Below are positions 45,075 through 53,406 of a stretch of 64,000 nt of DNA, one piece after another. A program made the translations under genes and the position numbers. Within the stretch, counting starts at the first letter, position 1; each line of letters starts with the position of its first letter. Origin of the DNA: CAKAHY01 sp963522175 (GTDB lineage: Bacteria; Bacillota; Clostridia; Lachnospirales; Lachnospiraceae); contig CAUQXC010000007.1 in NCBI GenBank assembly GCA_963522175.1, forward strand, positions 62,001 to 126,000, given 5' to 3'. A model generated the notes under the pieces. It made no database searches, was not told the DNA's origin, and saw only the letters and a list, made by a program, of their open reading frames with translations.

Positions 45075-46466
45075 ATGAAATTAACCACCGTGAGAGAATT
45101 ATTCAAATCAACAAACGACTATCTCAACAAAGAGGTTACTATAGGCGCTTGGGTAAGAAGCAACAGAGATTCCAAGAACTTCGGCTTCCTTTCTTTGAGT
45201 GACGGAACCTTTTTCGAGCAGGTTCAGGTCGTTTATCATGACAGCTTGGAAAATTTTTCTCAAATAGCAAAAATAAATGTCGGAGCCGCTTTAATTGTTA
45301 CGGGAACTCTCGTTCCAACTCCTTCGGCAAAGCAACCGTTTGAAATTCAGGCTTCCCTCGTCAGCGTGGAAGGTGATTCCGGTTCCGATTACCCTCTTCA
45401 AAAGAAAAGACACAGCATGGAATACCTAAGAACCATTTCCCATTTAAGACCGAGAACAAATACTTTTCAGGCGGTATTCAGAGTTCGCTCCCTTATAGCT
45501 TTTGCTATTCACCAATTTTTCAGAGACAGGGAATTCGTCTACGTTCATACGCCTATAATTACGGGAAACGATACGGAGGGTGCCGGAGAGATGTTTCGAG
45601 TTACCACTCTTGATATGGTAAATCCGCCGTTAAAAGAAGACGGAAGTCTCGACGTTTCAAAGGATTTCTTCGGAAAAGAAACCAACCTGACGGTAAGCGG
45701 ACAGTTAAACGGCGAAACCTATGCTATGGCATTTAAAAATATTTATACCTTCGGACCTACATTCAGAGCTGAAAATTCCAATACAACAAGACATGCCGCA
45801 GAATTTTGGATGATAGAGCCGGAAATGGCATTTGCAGATCTTGTAGACAACATGGATGTGGCTGAAGATATGCTTAAGTTCATTATTAAGTATGTTTTGG
45901 AAAATGCCCCTGAAGAAATGGCTTTCTTCAATCAATTTATAGACAAGGATTTGCTTGCAAGACTTGAAAATGTCTTAAACTCGGACTTCGGAAGAATTAC
46001 CTATACAGAAGCTATAGATATACTTTCAAAAAATAATGACTGTTTTGAATATAAGGTTTTCTGGGGTTGCGACTTACAGACGGAGCATGAGAGATATCTG
46101 ACCGAGCAGGTATTTAAAAAGCCTGTATTTGTTACCGATTATCCTAAGGATATCAAGGCATTTTACATGAAGCTCAACGAGGACGGAAAAACCGTTGCCG
46201 CAATGGACTGCCTTGTTCCGGGAATCGGCGAGATTATAGGCGGAAGCCAACGTGAGGATGATTATGATAAGCTTCTTCAAAGAATGAGAGAGCTTAACAT
46301 GAGCGAAGAAGAATATTCCTTCTATCTGGATCTCAGAAAGTACGGTTCAAACCGTCATGCCGGTTTCGGTTTGGGCTTTGAAAGATGTGTTATGTATCTT
46401 ACGGGTATGGCAAATATACGTGATGTTGTGCCGTTCCCGAGAACAGTAGGAAATTGCGAATTATAA
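45075..46466 (+). CDS. asnS: Asparaginyl-tRNA synthetase
   Basis: Class II aminoacyl-tRNA synthetase charging tRNA-Asn. The 463 residues hold an N-terminal OB-fold anticodon-binding domain (about 15-105) and the catalytic core with motif 2 (FGPTFRAENSNTTRHAAEFW) and motif 3 (GFGLGFERCVMYLTG). RBS AAGGAG. A TATAAT -10 lies at about 45027; no T-box is visible in the 231-base gap upstream. Confidence 0.97.
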   Translation: MKLTTVRELFKSTNDYLNKEVTIGAWVRSNRDSKNFGFLSLSDGTFFEQVQVVYHDSLENFSQIAKINVGAALIVTGTLVPTPSAKQPFEIQASLVSVEGDSGSDYPLQKKRHSMEYLRTISHLRPRTNTFQAVFRVRSLIAFAIHQFFRDREFVYVHTPIITGNDTEGAGEMFRVTTLDMVNPPLKEDGSLDVSKDFFGKETNLTVSGQLNGETYAMAFKNIYTFGPTFRAENSNTTRHAAEFWMIEPEMAFADLVDNMDVAEDMLKFIIKYVLENAPEEMAFFNQFIDKDLLARLENVLNSDFGRITYTEAIDILSKNNDCFEYKVFWGCDLQTEHERYLTEQVFKKPVFVTDYPKDIKAFYMKLNEDGKTVAAMDCLVPGIGEIIGGSQREDDYDKLLQRMRELNMSEEEYSFYLDLRKYGSNRHAGFGLGFERCVMYLTGMANIRDVVPFPRTVGNCEL

Positions 46467-46488
46467 GATTTCCCGAAAGGATTTTTGT

Positions 46489-47559
46489 ATGAAATTTATT
46501 CACACTTCAGATATACATTACGGGATGAACCCTGATGTAGGGCGACCGTGGTCTAAGGAACGCAGCAATGCGATTAAGGAAGCTCTGCAAAATATAGTCT
46601 CGGCTTGTAAACAACATAGTGTAGATTGTCTTTTTATATCCGGTGATTTATTTCATCGGCAAGCTCTTATAAAAGATTTAAAAGAAATCAACTATCTTTT
46701 CGGCAGCATAAAGGACGTTCGCATCATCATAATAGCGGGCAACCATGATTATATTAAAAAGGGGTCGATTTTGGACAGCTTTTCGTGGTCTGAAAATGTT
46801 TACTTTATTAAGACACCCGATATAAGCAGTATATATTTCAGAGAACTGAATACGGAGGTTTTCGGTTTTTCTTATTACGCCAGCGAGCTTAGGGAAAACA
46901 AGCTCGCCGGTCTTAAAGCGCCGGCAAACGGCAGGATAAATATACTTATGGCTCACGGCGGAGATTTAAAGCACCTGCCTTTTGATAAAAATGCACTCGT
47001 AAAAAGCGGTTTCAGCTACTGTGCCCTCGGCCACATACATAAGCATGAAATACTTTATCCCAATACCATAGTTTACCCGGGCTCTCCCGAGCCTCTTGAT
47101 GTAAGCGAGACCGGTGCTCACGGCTTTTGCCTCGGAGAAATCAATCCTGTAACAAAGGCTCTCACAAGATTTGAATTTGTACCTTGTGCAAGTTTAAGCT
47201 ATATTCCTCTTGTTATAGGTATAACACCCGAAACGACAAATACCGAGCTTCTTATGCGTATAGCAAATGAGGTAAACCAAAGGGGAACAAACAATATTTA
47301 CAGACTGAAAATCAAGGGTCTGCGAGATCCCGATATAGAATTTGATTTGGATGTTTTACGCTCAAGATTTAAAATATACGATATTATCGATAACAGTGAG
47401 CCTAACTATGATTTCAGCAAGCTCTTTGCCGAACATTCGGCAGATATGCTCGGCTTTTTCATAAACGAATTATATAAGCCCGACATAAGCGACATCGACA
47501 AAAAAGCTTTGTTTTACGGCGTGGACGCTTTGTTAAAAACATCCGATGAAAGGAGCTGA
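46489..47559 (+). CDS. SbcD/YhaO-like metallophosphoesterase
   Basis: A 356-residue calcineurin-like nuclease with all metal-binding motifs: HTSDIHYG, ISGDLFHR, IAGNHDY, MAHGGD and LGHIHKHE. Paired with the AAA-type ATPase gene that follows three bases later, it makes an SbcCD/Mre11-Rad50-like or YhaO-YhaN-like complex acting on DNA ends or hairpins. RBS GAAAGGA. Transcription may continue from asnS, 22 bases upstream. Confidence 0.9.
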   Translation: MKFIHTSDIHYGMNPDVGRPWSKERSNAIKEALQNIVSACKQHSVDCLFISGDLFHRQALIKDLKEINYLFGSIKDVRIIIIAGNHDYIKKGSILDSFSWSENVYFIKTPDISSIYFRELNTEVFGFSYYASELRENKLAGLKAPANGRINILMAHGGDLKHLPFDKNALVKSGFSYCALGHIHKHEILYPNTIVYPGSPEPLDVSETGAHGFCLGEINPVTKALTRFEFVPCASLSYIPLVIGITPETTNTELLMRIANEVNQRGTNNIYRLKIKGLRDPDIEFDLDVLRSRFKIYDIIDNSEPNYDFSKLFAEHSADMLGFFINELYKPDISDIDKKALFYGVDALLKTSDERS

Positions 47560-47561
47560 GT

Positions 47562-49418
47562 ATGCATATTATAGAATTATATGTTCGCGGCTTCGGAAAA
47601 ATCAAAGACAGACAAATTGTGTTTGACCCTTATACAAATATTATTTATGGAGAAAACGAAGCCGGAAAATCCACAATTCACAATTTTATCCGAGCTATGT
47701 TTTACGGTTTGGAGCGTGCAAGAGGGCGTGCAAGCAAGACCGATATGTGGAGCAGGTACGAGCCTTGGGATAAGTCTTCTTACGGAGGATACATAAGGCT
47801 CTTTAAAGGAGATACGGTGTATCGTCTGGAAAGAGACTTCTCAAAAACCGCTTCAAGACCTCTTGTCATAGTAAACGAAACCCTGGGTGTGGACCTTGCG
47901 GATAATGCCCTTGTTCTGTCCGACTTATTAAACGGTCTGTCCTTAACGGCTTATACAAACACAATAAGTATAGGTCAGTTAAAGTCCGTCACGGATGCCA
48001 GCATGGCAAATGAATTAAGAAACTATATTGCCAATATGAATAATACGGGTAATGAAGCACTTAATATTTCCAAGGCAAGTACCTACTTAAAGTCAAGAAG
48101 ACGCGCCATCGCCTCCGGACTCGTAGATGAAGCCGGCAAGGCATATACCTCAAACCTGACTAAGCTTCAGGATTTGGAGAAAAGCCTTACCGATGAAAAC
48201 TTTAATGAAAAAAATGAGGATCCGGCACAGGCAAACCTTGTGAATACCATAGCAAAATACAGCCTTGAGCTTGATATGACGGAAAAGTTTCTTCAGGATT
48301 CCGCCATAAAACTTAAAAACTCGTATTTTCATAGTCCGGAAGAGGTTTCAAAAACGGAGCTTGAGTTTAAAAACAAATTGAATGAATATAATAACAATTA
48401 TAAACAGGTGGATACGGGGAATATACGCAAGCTTTGTATCGGCTTATCCGTCGTATCTTTGATAACCGCCGTTTTATCCTTGTATATGTTTTTCTCGGGA
48501 CAGAACAATTTTTTGACAAAACTGCTTAAATTTAACTATGATGTAGGACTTGCCGTACTTGTTATTATTTGTATACTGAGTACAATTTCTCTGGGTATAT
48601 GTTCCCGTATGCTTTCAAGCAAAAACTCTCATAAAAACTTTGCTTACACCTCTCTTTCTTTATTAATTGAGAGTATTACCGGTATAAAAGAAGTTGATGC
48701 CGCAGCTATACAGGAAACTGCCGATATCATAAGACAGTATAAGCAGCTTTTTATTGATGTAGACCAGGCAAAGGAAAAAAGAGAGCAGCTTAAAATAAGT
48801 CTTTCCACTCTTTTGGAAAGGCAAAAAAACTATGCCGCCGCAGTTGAAGATAAGCAAAAAAAGGTTTGGGAAATAGAAAAAACCATGGAGCATATTTCAA
48901 ACATCAGAGATGAGAATATCGCTCTTAAGAAGATAATAGAAGAAAATTCACGTATAAACGAAGAACTCATGGCTATAGACCTTGCTCTTGAGACATTGAC
49001 CAAGCTTTCCGGTACGATTAAAGATTCTTTCGGATTTTATCTCAACAAGGAAGCTTCCAAGTTTATAAGTAAAATCACCGGAGGTATCTATAACTCGATC
49101 AGCGTTGATAAGGATATGAATGTATCTTTAAATACAAGTTCAAGACTTGTTCCGATTGAACAGCTTTCAAGCGGAACCATGGACCAGGTTTATCTTGCAA
49201 TCAGACTTGCCAGTGCCACTTTAATGCAAAAAGATGATGAGAAGCTGCCTTTAATATTGGATGACAGCTTTGTAAATTACGACAGCAGTCGCTTGAGCTT
49301 TTCACTTGACTTTTTGTGCTCAAATTACGGCTCGCAAATACTTGTATTTACATGCCACAGAAGGGAAGCAAAAATTCTTTCCGTTCTTGAACAAAATTAC
49401 AACTTAATCGAAGTATAG
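47562..49418 (+). CDS. Membrane-anchored YhaN/SbcC-like ATPase
   Basis: A 618-residue ABC/SMC-type ATPase split by coiled coil: Walker A GENEAGKST (30-38), signature LSSGTMDQVYLAIRLA and Walker B LPLILDDSFVNYD near the C-terminus. Two membrane helices (about 291-312 and 327-349) lie where SbcC has its zinc hook, so the coiled coil would be pinned to the membrane. It is much shorter than canonical SbcC or Rad50 (over 1000 residues) and resembles the YhaN type. It is the partner of the upstream nuclease. Substrate and role are inferred from the pair. Confidence 0.85.
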   Translation: MHIIELYVRGFGKIKDRQIVFDPYTNIIYGENEAGKSTIHNFIRAMFYGLERARGRASKTDMWSRYEPWDKSSYGGYIRLFKGDTVYRLERDFSKTASRPLVIVNETLGVDLADNALVLSDLLNGLSLTAYTNTISIGQLKSVTDASMANELRNYIANMNNTGNEALNISKASTYLKSRRRAIASGLVDEAGKAYTSNLTKLQDLEKSLTDENFNEKNEDPAQANLVNTIAKYSLELDMTEKFLQDSAIKLKNSYFHSPEEVSKTELEFKNKLNEYNNNYKQVDTGNIRKLCIGLSVVSLITAVLSLYMFFSGQNNFLTKLLKFNYDVGLAVLVIICILSTISLGICSRMLSSKNSHKNFAYTSLSLLIESITGIKEVDAAAIQETADIIRQYKQLFIDVDQAKEKREQLKISLSTLLERQKNYAAAVEDKQKKVWEIEKTMEHISNIRDENIALKKIIEENSRINEELMAIDLALETLTKLSGTIKDSFGFYLNKEASKFISKITGGIYNSISVDKDMNVSLNTSSRLVPIEQLSSGTMDQVYLAIRLASATLMQKDDEKLPLILDDSFVNYDSSRLSFSLDFLCSNYGSQILVFTCHRREAKILSVLEQNYNLIEV

Positions 49419-49470
49419 GACTCCGGCACCCGTCTTTTTGTAAAATCGCACGAGGATTGGTGCCGGGGTC
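49419..49470 (+). terminator. Long-loop stem between the YhaN-like gene and lrgA
   Basis: GACTCCGGCACC (49419-49430) pairs with GGTGCCGGGGTC (49459-49470), 12 bp with one G-U, around a 28-base loop containing TTTTT. The stem begins at the base following the upstream stop codon. It may be a terminator with an atypical loop or a folded leader controlling lrgAB; AGTCATTTTA follows. Confidence 0.5.
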
Positions 49471-49501
49471 AGTCATTTTAAAGAAAAGAGTAAGAGAAGT
49501 T

Positions 49502-49861
49502 ATGAGAATTCTTAGACAATTTTTTATTATAATATTTATCAGCTTTATAGCAGAGCTTTTAAAGCTGTTTATACGTTTATCCATACCCGCAAGTATATAC
49601 GGACTTGTTATCGTTCTTTCACTTTTACTTGCCGGCGTAATGAAGGTTGAACAAATCAAAGATGTGTCTTATTTTCTTATAGAAATTATGCCCATCATGT
49701 TTTTACCGGCGGCTGTAGGTCTTATTAAAGCATGGCCAACTCTTAAGCCCATATTCATTCCTATAATCGTAATCACCTTGGTATCCACGGTGCTTGTTAT
49801 GGGTATCTCCGCAAAAACCACGGAGTTTGTTATTCTTATGAAAGAAAAGAGGAAAAAGTAA
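49502..49861 (+). CDS. lrgA: LrgA/CidA family holin-like protein
   Basis: A 119-residue membrane protein with four hydrophobic helices and the family signature FLIEIMPIMFLPAAVGLI. CidA/LrgA proteins influence murein hydrolase activity, and LrgAB has also been linked to pyruvate or other metabolite transport. The ATG at 49502 is preceded by AAGAGAAG; a longer frame reaches into the upstream stem. Its stop overlaps lrgB by one base. Confidence 0.9.
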   Translation: MRILRQFFIIIFISFIAELLKLFIRLSIPASIYGLVIVLSLLLAGVMKVEQIKDVSYFLIEIMPIMFLPAAVGLIKAWPTLKPIFIPIIVITLVSTVLVMGISAKTTEFVILMKEKRKK

Positions 49862-50553
49862 TGAAAGAATATATTGATAACTCCGTGTTTTTCGGTGTTT
49901 TTCTGTCCTTATTCGCATACGAGGCGGGCATGCTGTTAAAGAAAAAAACGGGTCTGGTTATTTTTAATCCTCTACTTGTTGCTATAGTACTTGTAATCAC
50001 CTTTTTGTTGGCTTTTAAAATACCTTATGAAAATTATGAAGCAGGCTCAAAATATATAAACTATCTGCTTACACCCGCCACGGTCTGTCTTGCGGTTCCT
50101 TTATACGAGCAAATAAGTCTTTTAAAAACCAACTTTTGGGCTATACTCCTAGGCATATTTTCGGGCGTTTTAACAAGCCTTTTGCTTGTTCTTTGCTTAA
50201 GCCTTGTTTTTAAGTTCGGACATGCCGAGTATGTTACTCTCCTGCCTAAGTCCATAACAACGGCAATAGGTATAGATATATCAAAGGAGCTCGGCGGTTA
50301 TCCCGAAATCACTGTTGCCGTTATTATTATTACAGGTGTATTCGGAAACGTATTTGCGGATTATATTTTAAAGCTTTTCCTTATAAAGCACCCTATTGCA
50401 AAGGGGATAGGAATAGGTACCGCGGCTCATGCAATGGGCACTTCCAAAGCTATAGAACTCGGAGAGGTTGAAGGAGCGATGAGTTCTCTTTCAATAGCCG
50501 TTTCCGGTCTTATTACGGTTGTGGGAGCGGGCATTTTTTCAAACTTCCTGTAA
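49861..50553 (+). CDS. lrgB: LrgB family membrane protein
   Basis: A 230-residue membrane protein with about seven helices, including the typical LPKSITTAIGIDISKELGG and GIGTAAHAMGTSKAIELGE. LrgB is the second component of the LrgAB holin/antiholin-like or metabolite-export system. It starts at the TAATG overlap with lrgA. Confidence 0.93.
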   Translation: MKEYIDNSVFFGVFLSLFAYEAGMLLKKKTGLVIFNPLLVAIVLVITFLLAFKIPYENYEAGSKYINYLLTPATVCLAVPLYEQISLLKTNFWAILLGIFSGVLTSLLLVLCLSLVFKFGHAEYVTLLPKSITTAIGIDISKELGGYPEITVAVIIITGVFGNVFADYILKLFLIKHPIAKGIGIGTAAHAMGTSKAIELGEVEGAMSSLSIAVSGLITVVGAGIFSNFL

Positions 50554-50612
50554 ATATGACGGATTATTCACTTTTAATACACATTTTTACTTTATAAGAA
50601 AGGATAAGAGGT

Positions 50613-51080
50613 TTGGATAGTTACTCTCAAATCAATACTGTTTTGGTCAGACTTTTTAATGATATACTTGACTATGAATCAAAAGTATTTAAAAATACCG
50701 AATTTAACGATATTACGACAAACGATATGCATGTTATTGATGTAATAGGTCTTGATAACAAAAAAAATATGTCCGCCGTAGCGAAAGAACTGTCCATAAC
50801 CGTAGGTTCTCTCACTATTGCCATAAACAATCTTGTAAAAAAAGGATATGTAAACAGAGAACGCGGTTCAAAAGATAAAAGAATCATATATGTATTCTTA
50901 TCCCAAAAAGGGATGGACGCATATAAAAAACATCAGGAATTTCATATGCACATGGTTAAGTCCATGCTGGATACTTTAGAAAAAGATGAAATAGAAATTC
51001 TTGCAAAAAGCTTATATAAAATAGATAATTGGATACATGGTAAAAATTTTCAACACAATAAGGAGATTATTAATGATTAA
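50613..51080 (+). CDS. MarR-family transcriptional regulator
   Basis: A 155-residue winged-helix regulator with MSAVAKELSITVGSLTIAIN as recognition region and a wing RERGSKDKRIIYV. It resembles FabT-like MarR proteins of fatty-acid synthesis, but no fab gene is nearby. The start is TTG at 50613 (RBS GGATAAGAGG). Its last codons overlap the start of the next lipoprotein gene by eight bases, so it probably leads an operon of two lipoproteins. Confidence 0.85.
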   Translation: MDSYSQINTVLVRLFNDILDYESKVFKNTEFNDITTNDMHVIDVIGLDNKKNMSAVAKELSITVGSLTIAINNLVKKGYVNRERGSKDKRIIYVFLSQKGMDAYKKHQEFHMHMVKSMLDTLEKDEIEILAKSLYKIDNWIHGKNFQHNKEIIND

Positions 51081-51585
51081 GAAAAATATTTTTTTAGCTC
51101 TCGGCATAACTGTATTAAGCTTAAATCTTTTTGCCTGCTCTTCAGCCGGAAAAAGCACAGGTAAAGAAGTTGACGGACCTGAAGCCAATGTAGCGGAGAC
51201 CGGAGGCAGGGAGGATAAGGTTCCTGACCCTACCACTCCTAAGCTTGCGATAATTTCCGTATATCTTCCTAATGAAGAAAAAAGCGGACTTTATCAGGAA
51301 ATGGATGCCTTGGAAACAATGGATCCGCAGTTTTTGGTGGATAAGCTTATAGAGTATTCCGTACTTGAGGACGGTACGATTGTGAATGTCTTTAAGAAGG
51401 AAGGCACAAAAGGCACTTTAGATCTGAATAAGCTTGATACAAGTAATAAGTTGATGCTTACCTCACTTGTAAACAGCTTTACCGAGAACTTTGAGCTTGA
51501 TACGATAAGTATAAGCATAAACGGGACTTCGAATGCCGCAACAAGCGATTTGAGTTTTAACAAAGACTATAAGGAACTGAAATAA
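51073..51585 (+). CDS. GerMN-like lipoprotein
   Basis: A 170-residue lipoprotein: signal peptide with lipobox LFAC, a disordered Ser/Gly/Glu-rich linker (about 22-55), and a domain (about 58-165) that fits GerMN (ISVYLPNEEKSGLYQE, then PQFLVDKLIEYSVL, then ISISING). GerMN domains occur in spore germination and peptidoglycan-related lipoproteins. The ATG at 51073 follows AAGGAG; an upstream in-frame start lies within the MarR gene. The domain call is by pattern only. Confidence 0.65.
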   Translation: MIKKNIFLALGITVLSLNLFACSSAGKSTGKEVDGPEANVAETGGREDKVPDPTTPKLAIISVYLPNEEKSGLYQEMDALETMDPQFLVDKLIEYSVLEDGTIVNVFKKEGTKGTLDLNKLDTSNKLMLTSLVNSFTENFELDTISISINGTSNAATSDLSFNKDYKELK

Positions 51586-51590
51586 ATTTT

Positions 51591-53396
51591 ATGAAAACAA
51601 ATTTAAAACTAAAGCTCGCCACTACACTTTTGTGTGCGGGCTTTATACTTAATTCCTGTACCTCTGTAAACAAAAACACCTCACACTCCGATAACTTATC
51701 CACAAAAAGCGAGGTACATACCCCTTCTTCTGTGGATAAAGCCGCCGTGGCTGCCGAATTTGATTCCCTGTGCCTTGATTTATATAAGTACCTGATTTCA
51801 AAAAATTACCTGAGTCTGCATTATGCCGTTGAAAATCCCGAAGAATTCGGTATTGAAAACTATTCGCTTACTTTTGAGGATATTTCTAAAGAGGCACTTG
51901 AAAACAATATGCAAAGACTTGAAGAATTCAGCTCCGCTCTTGCCTTGATAGAACCTTCAAATTTAGAAGAAAAGGACAGACTCACTTATGATACTTTAAA
52001 GTATTACCTTGATACAAATTTGAATGCAAGATCTCTTATCATGCATTATGAGCCTTTGACGCTCAACACCGGATTTCAGGCTACCATACCTATAATGCTT
52101 GCCGAATATCCTTTCAGAGAGGAAAAAGATATAGAAAATTATTTGACTCTCCTTTCATCTCTTGATGAATATTATCAAAGTCTTATCGACTTTGAGCAAA
52201 AAAAGAAGGAACAAGGTATCGTTATGAGCAATGAGAGTCTGGATCTCGTAATCAGTTCCCTCGATAAATTTTTGCTTTCTCCAAGCGGAAATTTTATGCA
52301 GGAAAGCTTTGACAATAAGCTTGAAACTTTCACCTCTTTCGATGAGGAGAAAAAAAACGAACTGAAAGCAAGGCATAACAAGCTTCTTGAAGAAGATTTT
52401 TCATCGGCATACGATATTTTAAGAAACGGCTTAAGCTCTTTAAAAAGCGAGACTCCGGTAAGTGCTTTTTCCGAAGAAAAGCAAAAATATGTAAAGTATT
52501 TGACGGATTCCTCAATTTATCCTTCATATACTGATATTGACAGTCTTTACAAAGACATAGAGTCAAATCTGAAAAAAGACCTAAGAGAAATGGCTTCTTT
52601 GCTTTCTAAGTCCGAAACCGGAGACGATATAATTTACAATTATACTTTCAATACGAGCAATCCCGAACAGATTTTAGCCTTCTTAAAGGATGCCGTATAC
52701 GGAAGCTTTCCTTTGCTTGAAGGTCTTGACTACGAGATTGAAGCCATGCCTTCGGGGCTCGCAAATGTCAGTTCTTTCGCCTTTTATCTTATGCCGAGTT
52801 TTGAAGGACAAAAAAACATTATTTATATAAGTCCCGAAAATATAGACAGCTCAGGTATTTTGGCTAAGCTTGCTCATGAAGGTATTCCGGGACACATGTA
52901 TCAGTGGAATTACTTTTTAAGAACCGATCCCAAGCCTATTTGGAATCTCATAGCCAATCCGGCTTATGTCGAAGGCATGGCTGTTTATGCGGAAAGCCTG
53001 TCATATACCTTTGACAGCCATATAAGTCCGACGGACTCGAAATTACTGAAAAACAACTTTACTTCAAGACTCGCCCTATATGCTTTTCTTGATTTATCCG
53101 TAAATTATTACGGAAAAGATAAAGAATATGTGGAAACTTATCTGAAAGACAATTATAATATTGATAATGCTTCGGTAGTGTCCGGTATTTATGATTCCTT
53201 GGTTGCGAACCCTTGCAATTATTTGAAATATTATGCGGGCTACATGGAAATCATCAATATGAAAAATGAAGCAAAAAAAGAATTGGGCTCAAAGTATTCC
53301 GATTTGGATTTTCATAAATTTTTGCTTGATGCCGGTCCCGTACCGTTTTCCATATTAAAAAATAAACTTAAAGCGAAGCTTATGCTTAGCAAATAG
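51591..53396 (+). CDS. DUF885 lipoprotein, putative metallopeptidase
   Basis: A 601-residue lipoprotein (lipobox LNSC) of the DUF885 family. The zinc-peptidase-like motif HEGIPGHMYQW and downstream NPAYVEGMAVYAE, with a probable third metal-ligand Glu, are intact. Some family members are thermolysin-like or M3-like peptidases, but the substrate here is unknown. It follows the GerMN-like gene after five bases, and an RBS is hard to see, so coupling is likely. It would act outside the cell membrane. Confidence 0.85.
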   Translation: MKTNLKLKLATTLLCAGFILNSCTSVNKNTSHSDNLSTKSEVHTPSSVDKAAVAAEFDSLCLDLYKYLISKNYLSLHYAVENPEEFGIENYSLTFEDISKEALENNMQRLEEFSSALALIEPSNLEEKDRLTYDTLKYYLDTNLNARSLIMHYEPLTLNTGFQATIPIMLAEYPFREEKDIENYLTLLSSLDEYYQSLIDFEQKKKEQGIVMSNESLDLVISSLDKFLLSPSGNFMQESFDNKLETFTSFDEEKKNELKARHNKLLEEDFSSAYDILRNGLSSLKSETPVSAFSEEKQKYVKYLTDSSIYPSYTDIDSLYKDIESNLKKDLREMASLLSKSETGDDIIYNYTFNTSNPEQILAFLKDAVYGSFPLLEGLDYEIEAMPSGLANVSSFAFYLMPSFEGQKNIIYISPENIDSSGILAKLAHEGIPGHMYQWNYFLRTDPKPIWNLIANPAYVEGMAVYAESLSYTFDSHISPTDSKLLKNNFTSRLALYAFLDLSVNYYGKDKEYVETYLKDNYNIDNASVVSGIYDSLVANPCNYLKYYAGYMEIINMKNEAKKELGSKYSDLDFHKFLLDAGPVPFSILKNKLKAKLMLSK

Positions 53397-53406
53397 AAAG
53401 GAACTT

